Below, piece by piece: positions 23,606-32,771 of a DNA stretch of 64,000 bases. How positions within the stretch are numbered: the first letter of the stretch is position 1; each line of letters opens with the position of its first letter. A model generated the notes under the pieces. That model was not told where the DNA came from, did not search any database, and worked only from the letters and a program-made list of their open reading frames with translations. The position numbers were made by a program, and so were the translations under genes. Source of the stretch: Pleurotus ostreatus/Saccharomyces cerevisiae fusant (taxonomy: Eukaryota; Opisthokonta); contig JAMQCK010000044.1 of NCBI GenBank assembly GCA_024196135.1, positions 78,277 to 142,276 of the forward strand, written 5' to 3'.

Positions 23606-26521
23606 TCAGCGACGACGGTCATAGTCACGGTCTCGCAAATGCGGCGGAGGCGACCTGTCGCCCGCACGTCCAGCATCCCTCTCGTAACCCCTGTCGCCCT
23701 TGCCGTACGGTGGCGTACGTGCACCCTTGGGAGGGGGCGACACCGGGCGCGTCTTCCGAGGCGGTGAGTCGTCACGACGACGAGGCGGCGGGGACCGTTC
23801 CCGATAGCGTCTTGGTGGCGAATCATCGCGGGCACGACGAGGCGGCGGCGAGTCATCCCGTGGGCGACGCGGCGGAGAGTCGTCCCTAGCACGGCGAGGA
23901 GGAGAATCATCGCGCCGACGCCTGGGCGGTGAGTCCCGGTACCTCGGAGGCGAGTCGCGACGGCGAGGAGGGGAGTCATCCATAGCCCGCGAATCCCTGC
24001 GCTTGCGAGGCGGGGGGCTGATGCTATCATCGCGGCCGCGGCGACGAGGAGGAGGCGACCTCGACGGCGACGGGCGACGCGGAGGCGAGTCCCTATGACG
24101 CCGAGGCGGCGAGTCCCCACGACGACGAGGTGGCGAATCGCCACGACGACGGGGCGGCGACACAGAGCGCTCATACCGGCTGCCGCGACGCGGCGGTGAG
24201 TCCCGAGGCTTGCGAGGAGGCGTGCGCGAGCGACGGCGGTAGCGGTCGTCGTCGCTGGACGACTCGGAGTCCGAATCAGAATCCGAGTCAGATGAACTGT
24301 CCGAATCCGACGAGTCTGAATCGGAGCTCGACGACTCGTTCTCCAGCATCGCCCTGCGCTGCTCCATGATGATCTTCGGTGCGTTCTGAAAACAACATCA
24401 GCAACATATAAGAGCACTGACCAAACACCAAAACCCACCTTCAAATACTCCCGCATATCCTCCGTCACCAACCCCAGCCCAATACTCGTAAAGTAATTAA
24501 TCGAGAACCTCGTATTCTTCGGCACATCCATCGGGAACATATCCCTCGTCGCATCCCTGATCTCCGGGTCCTTCAGCCTCTCCGCCAGCCCCTTCAAACT
24601 CATCGCCTCCATCATCTCCTGCATCATGATCTTGATGAAGATGCGCGAGCTCGACGTCGTGTCGTCCTCGTTCACCTTCACCACGCGCAGCACGTTCCAC
24701 GAGATCGCGTCCGAGGAGAAGAGGTGGCCGAAGAAGCGCGCGATGTTGCGGAGGCGGTTCGTCTCGTACTGGTGGATGGTGTCGTAGTAGATGGTGAAGG
24801 CCTCCTCGAAGCAGTCCGTCCAGACGCGGTTGAGCTTGGAGAAGCGCTCGCCGACAAGGCCGTAAAAGGTCGAGTAGGAGCGCTCTTGTGAGCAACACTC
24901 GATGATCATCTTCGCTAATTCGATCTGCGAAGACTCGTCAGCTAAGTACATGGGCGAGGCAACGGGATGTCTTACCTCCTGACCCTCACTAAGCTGGACC
25001 TTAAGCAACTTATGCACCGCTTCTTCGTAGTTCAGCGCATTCATTATGGTGAGGTAGATGACGCGGCGAAGGTTGGTCAGATTCGTGGCCGTCCTGTCCT
25101 CGATGCCCTCTTTCTCTTCCGCAACTGGACACACATTCAGCAAGTGGCGTGACGGCGAGAGTATGACAACGTACCTCCTTCGTCGTCAGACTCCTCGCTT
25201 GACTCCTCAGAGCCAGATTCCTCGTCGTCGTCAGATCCCTCGCCGAGAATCTCTGCCTTGATAGCCTTGTACTTTTCCTCGTTCTCCAGGTAGTCCGGAT
25301 CGAACTTGAAGATGTCTGCGAGCGGCGTCAGTAAGGGCCCGCGCGTAACGCGTGACAGCAACGTACTCAAGCCTTCCTGCACCTGAAGCTCCTCCTCAAG
25401 GTGGATCTGATGCGTGATCTGCTCGTCCTCCTCGACAAGGTCCAAGCCTTCGGGGATGACGGGGTTGTCCTTGTAGCGGTCCTTGCGGACCTGCATCAAG
25501 ACCTCGATCATGTACTGCACGCGGTGGCTGATTTTTCCCTCGTTGAGGACGGCGCGGAAGCGCTCGAAGGCGATGGTATTGCCCTTGGGTGACATTTCCT
25601 GGAGGAAGGCGCCGACCTCGCGCATGAAGCCGACGGCAATCTCTATGGAGTCGTCCGTGGGACGTTCGAGGAGCAGGACAAGGATTTGAAGTGCGATGAT
25701 CTCGTGGGCGACCCCTTGGTTGACAAGGTGAGCAATGAATGTGGTGGTAGCATGGCATATCGTCTGCGATATTGTCAGCAAATGCATCCGAGAATATGAC
25801 CAGCTACGCACCTTGTCGTTCCTCTTGAACGACTTGCGGAACTGACTGATCAGCCGCGTGAGCAGCAACTCTCCCACCTGCGGCAGCTTCGTGTTGATCA
25901 CTGCCACGAGCGCCGCGAAGACAGGCGTGAAGGGCAAACTGGCCGCCTGCGCCTTCATGATGCTCCGCGCGAACAGGCCACGCCCCCGAATCAAGTTCTC
26001 CTGAAACAGCTCCGGGATGACTTGCTTGATGTTTAGCGTGTTCACCCTGTTCACGATACCCGTAATGCTCTTGCGCAGCGCATCCCAAGCCAGACGCTGG
26101 TATTCCGGACTCGACTTGTCCGACGCCGCCGCGGCCTGCAACGCACGCAGCCGCGCAGGGGGCATGTAGACGCCGCCCGAGCGCGTATTAAGCAGCTTTT
26201 GAAACTCGGCCTTCGCATCCGCCTCCGGATCCTTCTCCTTCGGCTTCTCGCTCTTTTCGAGCTCGAGCGCCGCGACACGTGCCGCCAGCTGGCGCTCGCG
26301 CTCCGCGCGGCGTACGGGGTCGGGGTCGTTAATGCGAGGGATCACGTCGGGCAAGGGGGACGCCGAGCGCCGCCGTGTCGCTGGCGGTGCATCGTGTTCG
26401 CCGTCTTCTGAGGGCGACCTGTGGTGCTATTAGCCGTCAGACCTGTGCAGGATACACTGTTCACGCACCTTTTGCGCTTCGGGGCGTCCACGGACATTGC
26501 GCTCGACGGCGACGCGGACAT
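23606..26521 (-). CDS. CWC22: Pre-mRNA-splicing factor CWC22
   Basis: CWC22 is an essential spliceosome component that binds eIF4A3 and links splicing to exon-junction-complex deposition. The minus-strand gene starts MSASPSSAMSVDAPKRK at 26521. After one intron comes SPSEDGEHDAPP and the MIF4G domain (GGVYMPPARLRALQ, VNTLNIKQVIPELFQENLIR, TPVFAALVAVINTKLPQVGE), then ERPTDDSIEIAVGFMREVG. After DIFKFDPDYLENEEKYKAIK and an acidic patch comes the MA3 domain (NLRRVIYLTIMNALNYEEAV, FFGHLFSSDAISWNVLR, NTRFSINYFTSIGLGLVTED). The C-terminus is a long Ser/Asp tract followed by an RS-like domain of repeated DSPPRR units ending DYDRRR. It shares a 169-bp upstream region with the LACTB2-like gene. Confidence 0.95.
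23770..24180 (-). repeat. DSPPRR-encoding degenerate repeat array in CWC22
   Basis: Coding tandem repeat: the hexapeptide D-S-P-P-R-R (variants RGDSPPRRR and RDDSPPRRA) recurs many times in the C-terminal RS-like domain. DNA units of 18-36 nt vary, so this is an old array, but unequal exchange could change its length between strains. RS dipeptide-like regions of splicing factors are usually phosphorylated by SRPK-type kinases. Confidence 0.75.
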
Positions 26522-26690
26522 GATGTGTGGTGTTCGTGGGTCGACGCAAACGTGAGCGCCGATGAGGGCAAAGCGTCCGTTCGCGTTGCACTTGTTTGTG
26601 TCACAGATCCAGTGACTTCATCACTAATCACGTTCTTCGAGGTTCAACTTGCGTTCTTCCTTCATCTCGACAGTACACCCTCCAAACGAC
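26522..26690. promoter_or_regulatory. 169-bp bidirectional promoter of CWC22 and the LACTB2-like gene
   Basis: Both start codons face outward (26521 minus, 26691 plus), so both promoters and both 5' leaders must fit in 169 bp. No TATA box is visible, as expected for housekeeping promoters. Confidence 0.55.
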
Positions 26691-27886
26691 ATGGATAAGC
26701 TCGAAAGTCTACCTTCCATTGCTAGGGTCAGTACAACTTATCTTCCCTATATTTCCTATGTCTTTAACACCCTCCTCAGCTCAGCGAGCGCGTTGTCCGG
26801 GTACTCGGTCAAGTAAGTGCCGAAGTAGCCTTCAGCGTACCCAAAGACCGACTCTCGTCTTGAAAGAATCCAGGGAAATTTACACTTCAAGGTAAGATCT
26901 CCTTTTATCGTCTTACACCCTGCTAAAGCGCGGACGAAGGCACAAACACCTACCTAATCGGCACTGCCAATCCTTACATACTCCTCGATACCGGCGAAGG
27001 CCTTGAAGAGTACATAACCGTGCTCGAGTCTGCTCTGGAGCAGGAAGCACGCCCCGTGATTTCATCCAAGCCCGACGTCTCCGACATCATAATTTCGCAT
27101 TGGCACCATGATCATGTCGGCGGTCTGCCCTCTGTGCTCGCGTTCCTGCGTAACCTCTGGATTGAAAGGAACCCATCTTTACCTTTCGTCCCTCCGCGCC
27201 TACACAAGTACCCTCTCGATGCGAGGTCTGGCGTACCTTCAAGCTTCTCCTCGCACTTGAAGCTTCCCTCTATCCTCGCTTCTCTCCCAATTGACTCGTA
27301 CACCCCATCCTCTACCGGCGCACACCTCCACGACCTCACCGACGGCCAAAACCTCACCACCGCCGACGGTTCTGCAACTCTCCAAGTCCTCCACACCCCA
27401 GGACACACCACCGACTCCATCGCCCTCTACATCACCCAGGACGGCGCCCTCTACACCGCCGACTCCGTCCTCGGCCAAGGGACAGCCGTCTTTGAGGACC
27501 TCTCCACCTACCTCGCCAGCCTGCGCAAGATGCTCGATTTCTGTACCGCAGGGGACGGCGCCGCGTACACGGTCCTCTACCCGGGCCACGGGCCCGTGGT
27601 GAAGGATGGCTGTCAGACGATTGAGACGTATATCAAGCATCGTCTGGAGCGGGAGACGCAGATAGTTGCAGTGCTGCATAGTGATGGGGCTTTCAAGGGA
27701 GGGAGCACGATCACGACGGGGGATATTGTGGCGGTCATCTACAAGGACTATCCAAAAAATCTATGGGAGCCAGCGGCGTATAGCGTCAATCTGCATCTGC
27801 GAAAGCTAGAGGCCGACGGCGTAGTGCGGCGATCAGGCGAAGGCGAAGGGCTGGAAGCGAAGTGGGAGGTAATTGGGAAGCAGTGA
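26691..27886 (+). CDS. LACTB2-like metallo-beta-lactamase-fold hydrolase
   Basis: Homologue of LACTB2, a metallo-beta-lactamase-fold protein whose animal member is a mitochondrial single-strand endoribonuclease. Four exons (26691-26726, 26780-26812, 26867-26891, 26940-27886) give 346 residues; the third is only 25 nt. Zinc-site motifs are complete: HWHHDHVGG (HxHxDH), LHTPGHTTD, LYTADSVLG and LYPGHGPVV. The N-terminus ERVVRVLGQNPGKFTLQGTN is the family's entry strand, and the C-terminal third (TTGDIVAVIYKDYPKNLW and the following residues) is the winged-helix-like LACTB2 extension. Fungal relatives beside polyketide clusters act as thioesterases, but no such cluster is here. Confidence 0.9.
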
Positions 27887-28181
27887 GTGCGTAAATTGCT
27901 TTGCCACAAATGTCGAACTAATTTCACTCTATAGATCTGCTAGCCGCTATTGAAGAGAAACCGAATGTACTATAATGTATCCTAACGCTGTAAGCGTATC
28001 CTCTTGGAATTGTAATTTACCTTTAAGGCTTCAAGACCGGAAAACGCTGTGACATTGACAGTTGCTGCCAATTAAGCTCGGCATCACTCTCCTAGCCGGC
28101 ACTTGCCTTCTTCATCCGCCGGCCGGTCGCTTCGTTCACTATCTCATCGCTCGCCCTCCCGCCTATACCCACACACAAGCT

Positions 28182-28901
28182 ATGCCTGCCCGCCTTTCTA
28201 CGCTCGCCGCTCTTGTCTTCGGGAGTCTTTGCGCCTACGCGTCCTCCTCTGGCTCCGACTCCACCTACACGTCTGCCACCACCTCTACCCTCCCCGCCGG
28301 CTTCGCCCCCCTCCGCGTCGGCTTCGACCCCATCTACGACGCGCCTGCCACCCCCATGACCGCCGTCGCCTGCTCCGACGGCGCGCGCGGCCTCATCCCC
28401 CTCGGGTTCCCCACCTTCGCCTCCTTGCCGAGTTTCCCGTTCGTGGGCGCGGTCTCGGCGGTGGCGGCGTGGAACTCGAGCGCGTGCGCGACGTGTTGGG
28501 AGTTGAGATATGAGTGTGTGGGGCAGGCTAAGGAGTGGCCCAAGGAAAAGGCGGAGACGGAGGATGGGGAGGGGGAGGGTGTGCTGGATCAGGATGAGGA
28601 CGCGGGCGACCAAACTGCCTTCGATGGCGAACTACCCTTTGCGACTACACAATCAACCAAACCCACCTCCCGCCGCATATTCTTCCTCGCCATCGACCAC
28701 GCAGACCCTCCTGCACCCGACTCCATGTCCGGCTCTGCCTCCAACCACATGACCGGTATCGACGAAGTCGTCTTTGCCACCCTCGAAGAAGCCACGCTCT
28801 CCAAGACCGCCATGAACGAGCTCACGTGCGGCCATGGCGTGCAGCTCGGGGTCGTGCAGGCGGCGTATCGGCAGGTGAACATTGCGATGTGTGGGTTGTG
28901 A
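28182..28901 (+). CDS. Cerato-platanin family secreted protein with an acidic insertion
   Basis: Cerato-platanins are small secreted expansin-like proteins that bind chitin oligomers and can act as elicitors in plants. A signal peptide (MPARLSTLAALVFGSLCAYA) precedes a Thr/Ser-rich segment and the double-psi-barrel domain: VGFDPIYDAPATPMTAVACS, GLIPLGFPTFASLPSFPFVG, WNSSACATCWELRY, RRIFFLAIDHA, LSKTAMNELTCGHGVQLG, AAYRQVNIAMCGL. All four family cysteines are present, with a fifth in YECVG and a sixth in LTCGHG. Between the ELRYECV and RIFFLAI strands lies an acidic ~45-residue insertion, and another insertion follows AIDHA. At 239 residues it is far longer than the usual ~140. No splice-consistent intron removes the insert in frame that I can see. 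Confidence 0.85.
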   Translation: MPARLSTLAALVFGSLCAYASSSGSDSTYTSATTSTLPAGFAPLRVGFDPIYDAPATPMTAVACSDGARGLIPLGFPTFASLPSFPFVGAVSAVAAWNSSACATCWELRYECVGQAKEWPKEKAETEDGEGEGVLDQDEDAGDQTAFDGELPFATTQSTKPTSRRIFFLAIDHADPPAPDSMSGSASNHMTGIDEVVFATLEEATLSKTAMNELTCGHGVQLGVVQAAYRQVNIAMCGL

Positions 28902-29311
28902 GGTAGGTGGATGGGGGGTGGGGTAGAAAGGGGAGGGGAGGAGAGGGGAGGGGACTTGTGGAGGAGGGAGGGCAGGCTGTGAGGGCGGCAGCGCAGAGAG
29001 CGGAGACAGAATATACCCAGGACACTATACCCTCGCACATTTGCACTACATCCATACTATGCAAGTCTTCAGCTGCTTCAATCGCAGCACACAGCGCTAC
29101 ATACTACCGCTCGCTCAGGAGGGGTATCATCATTCATTATAAACAAAGTGGTATACCGTAGAGGGTACTTAGATAAATCGTGAACGTTAGCGAAGTCCGT
29201 CGTAATAGATAGTGACATGGCGCTTCGTGGCGCGCAAGATGTTATACATACAAGATAGCGCGGAAGTTGAAGGCGGGTTGCGGCACAAATTCGTTGGCAC
29301 AGGCTCGCCGG
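28902..29311. other. Intergenic between convergent genes
   Basis: 3' flanks of the cerato-platanin and M50B-like genes. A purine-rich tract of G and GA runs lies at 28912-28980. Confidence 0.4.
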
Positions 29312-30828
29312 TTACAACGCTAACAAGACATTCACCCCAACAGCCAACACGCTCAACGACAGCGCTAGTTGGCTCGCAAGCGTCGCCGCGCCGTTGTCGG
29401 ACCCTGGGACGGGCAGGAAGTGCTCGGAGTCCTCGGCTTGTTCGGCGGCGGTTTCCTGCGAGAGTGGATGTTTGTCAGCAAGGTGGCGAGAGTGAAGACG
29501 GACTGAAGTATGGGTAGGGGAGCAGGAGTGAAGCAGGTGGGCTCGACTGACCTTGAACGCAGCCAACCCGACGATGATGCCGAGCGCGAAGAACACGAAG
29601 GCGATGAGGAGCCAGAGGACGCCCCAGACTGAGGGGGAAGGTTAGCGTCGAAGGTCACATCAAAGTCGTAGGAGGTAGCGTAGAAAATGGTAAAAGTGAA
29701 TAGAGAATCGTACGACTCACCCTGCGACGGACAACAGCCACAGATCTTAGCGAACTGGGACGCGTCGGACGAGTTTATCTTTCGAGATATCGTGTCATCT
29801 GGGTGGGTGGGGTTAGAGCGGGTTTGGAAGTGGATAAGAGAATGGAGGCTTGAGAAGTGGTTGTTTAAGCTGAGAGATAGACGTACCGACGACATCCCAG
29901 AGGACGTAGAGGCAGGACATGACGCCGATGAAGAGGACCTGTGAAGCACGGTCCGTGAGAAGCTGGTGTAGAGGGTGGCGAGTGGATAGGCGTACGAAAT
30001 ATCTCAGTGCCACACCGCCCGCCACAAACCAGAAGAGTACGATCAGGCCGGACATGCCAAGGATAAGGACCCATGTTCTGTGCACATTCGTTTGTTAGCC
30101 GAAGCCGTAAGCCCTGCGAACGAACGATTGACACGTACAACCAATCCCTCCTCGCCCACCACAGCGTGAACAAGAAGAACACCGCGAGCACGATGGAGGC
30201 GACCTTGCTCGCGTTGGTGTTGAAGCCGCACGCAATTAGGCAGGCGCCGATGAAGGAAGAGCCGAGGTACCCCGCGGGGAGGGTGATCCAGGGTATGCCG
30301 CCGGACATGGAGGTGGCGCCCCCTTCGTTGGCTAAGGGGAGGGGAGGGTGAGTAGGGAAGGGAGATGGGGGACGGGGGGATGGAACGTACGGTCGAGTTC
30401 GATCGAGTGGATGTGCGCGCAGGTGAGGAGTCCCGCAAATGCGTGGCTCATCTAGTAGTAGTGAGTTGGGGATCTGTGGGAAGCAGAGATCGCAGACGTA
30501 CCTCATGAAAACCAACTGTTAGCAACCTTAGGTCTTGTTAGCTTCCGTAACCTCTGCGCCACACCACAGAACGACCTACTTGAACGGATAAACTGCACGA
30601 ACACAGTCAGCCTTCCATTTCCTGCCCTCCATGTACCCACCCACTAATCATATTCAGATACGGAACGTGCCACAGAATCGCGATCACGAGAATATACACC
30701 GCCGCGACAATGAGCGTATTCCTCTGCGTCGTGTTGGGCGTCAGATCCGATCCCGCGTCGCGCGCGAGGAGGTAGGCCGCGGAGTCGGCGAAGGACGCGT
30801 AGGTGGGCATTGCTGGGGAGGGGGACAT
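29312..30828 (-). CDS. M50B-like intramembrane metalloprotease homologue
   Basis: Polytopic membrane protein of the fungal peptidase M50B-like family. It starts MSPSPAMPTYASFADSA at 30828; helix 1 is TLIVAAVYILVIAILWHVPY. The zinc motif H-E-M-S-H sits in LLTVGFHE|MSHAFAGLL, split by an intron exactly between Glu and Met. Then follow GGATSMSGGIPWITLPAGYLG, a typical family block, VASIVLAVFFLFTLWWARR, a Leu/Val-rich helix with FWFVAGGVALRYFV, VMSCLYVLWDVVDDTI, FVFFALGIIVGLAAF and a C-terminal helix LSLSVLAVGVNVLLAL. About eight membrane segments. Site-2-protease relatives cleave membrane-bound regulators; the substrate here is unknown. Confidence 0.82.
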
Positions 30829-32771
30829 GGTGGGAGGAGGTAAGGAGAACGGAGGGCCGAGGCAGTTTGTAGCACTGCGGCTGCGCGACTGCCAAGCACC
30901 GGTGGCGATGTATCGCCTGTGCGCGAAGTCGGCCGGGGTTCCGGACCGTGTATTCCGACCCTGGACGCGACGGTCACAAGGTGGTCACAAGAGTCGACGA
31001 TGCGATGTGCTCGACGCGCTCTTCCTCTCCTTCCCCATCGTCAACACTGCGCGCGACTTGTCAGTGCATAATTGTGCTTCATCTTCCGGTCAGAAAGCGT
31101 GGAAGCTTCTATTCTCTTGTGTGAGAGATTGAGGCATGCGCGGGAGAGCTTCACAAAGACACATTTTGGCTTCTAAGTACACAGAAAACAGTTGACTTTG
31201 TCTCTGCTACTTCAGAGTCATCAGGATGAGTGATTCAGAGGATGCATACTCTGCGAGCTCAGGCAGCGCTCAGGGCGCGCTCTGGAATCGAACCCGTCGG
31301 GGTTTGCCGAACAAAAAGAAGCAACGCGATCACGCGACTTGACGTCACCTTGCCCAATGCGCGTCCTGCTGGACGCGCCCATCTCTCGAACGCTCCTTCT
31401 CTCTTACTTCCATGAGGACGACTTGAAAAATCTAGCTCGCTTACCCCTCTAAAGAGATTTCCTGACAGCAGGGTTGGTGAAAATTTCGTAGACCTCTCAA
31501 GGCGCATATATGTACTCACCTATAGGATAGCGCATATATCCATCTGACTATTCTCCAGGACCCTTTGCCCTCGCAGAATCCCTCCGTCGCTGACTAATTT
31601 AGAGACGCACATCCAGCGCACTCGCCGACTATCTCATGGCGTCACCTGAGATGTTAAAATTCATACTGCCTTCCTGCGGGGTATCCTCTCGACAAACTCT
31701 CCATGTCAACCTTGCGGTCTTCTGTGTGCTTGTCGAGCTTCAGCAATACCAAGCACAGCCGTTGACCTTGACTAGGCCTCTACGACGGACGCAACTTCGG
31801 CGGGCTCCAGACCTCTTCTGCGCCTTCACGTCTTCTACTGCCTGGTCATTCCGCGTCTACACTCCGAGACCACGCTGTGCCTCATCGGGGCTCAGATCTC
31901 GGGGCTCTATCGCCAAGATTCTTGTCAATGTTTACAGGCTTCGCAAGAAAGCTGACGTCGACGAACTTGATATCATCTTTGCTTCATTTGGGCGTCTTTG
32001 CAATTCAGAGCTTCAGGAACCTTCACTGGAAAATCGCCAGTCCCCCAGACGTCACTTCTGTACCCTGTCTGACCGCCATTTCTGAGGACGCCAAGAACGA
32101 CGAAAGTGGTATTCGGACGGGAACGTACGCTCACCGGAACACCTGACGACACGGAACGGCAACTTTTCTTCCATAGCTCTAGGCGATACGCTGATTAACG
32201 ACACGACGCCCGCACGGCTCGAGGCCTCTTCATCGCGCGGTCCGAGGGATCGACGTCGCTCAAGGCCATGGGGATGAAACGGCTGCGCCCGGGGTCCATG
32301 TGGAGGATATTCTCCGACTCTTTCGCGGGGAACTCACTCGTTCGACTTCGTTGAATTCGTAGAGTCCAATCTCTGCTCCATTGCGATACGTACTGAAGAG
32401 AGTCAAGGAACGTTCGCTCAGTCGATAACTGAGCGGGATACGATCACGTGTAAGGTTGATGTTTCTACAGCATCGGACCGGAGCCTGCACGTGGGATAAC
32501 GGCGTCGGGCGGACTTGCGGAATCAGGTCCTTTCATCCTGCTTTCATCATCCGAGCTGATGTGCGCTTGATGCTCCGTCACTGCCAGCGTCCTTGTCCTC
32601 GACTCTCATCTCTTTCTCCTCGTCCGTCTCCTCGTCCCCCATCTCCCCCGGTACACGCCCAGAGCCGCAGCAAGTAGCGGCCGAAGCCCCTGTGCAAACG
32701 ACGCGCGGTCCGAAGCGGCCTCGCAGTGTGGAGCAGCAGCCTGCAGGTGTTCCGCTGACGGCTTGTCCAGT
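30829..32771. other. Large intergenic region with coding-like remnants
   Basis: 1.9 kb between the divergent M50B-like and kinase genes. It has an ATG at 31226 opening a 38-codon acidic/basic peptide (MSDSEDAYSASSGSAQ..), a TGACGTCA box at 31340, and frames at 31636-32085 and 31877-32146 that look weakly protein-like (LHWKIASPPDVTSVPCL) but are interrupted. I do not call a gene; a decayed F-box or similar gene is possible. Confidence 0.4.
31340..31347. promoter_or_regulatory. CRE-like TGACGTCA palindrome
   Basis: Perfect 8-bp ATF/CREB site in CTTGACGTCACC. In fungi this is the site of Atf1-type bZIP stress regulators. It is 0.5 kb upstream of the M50B-like start and 1.4 kb upstream of the kinase start, so its target is unclear. 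Confidence 0.35.

Noticed and set aside
31284..31310. tRNA-like B box (GGGTTCGATTCC on the minus strand)
   Set aside because: The flanking bases do not form a T-arm stem (two mismatches of five), and no A box, anticodon arm or acceptor stem fits around it.
31636..32146. Possible F-box/LRR-like gene
   Set aside because: Only a short stretch (FRNLHWKIASPPDV) looks suggestive; frames are broken and no consistent exon chain could be built.
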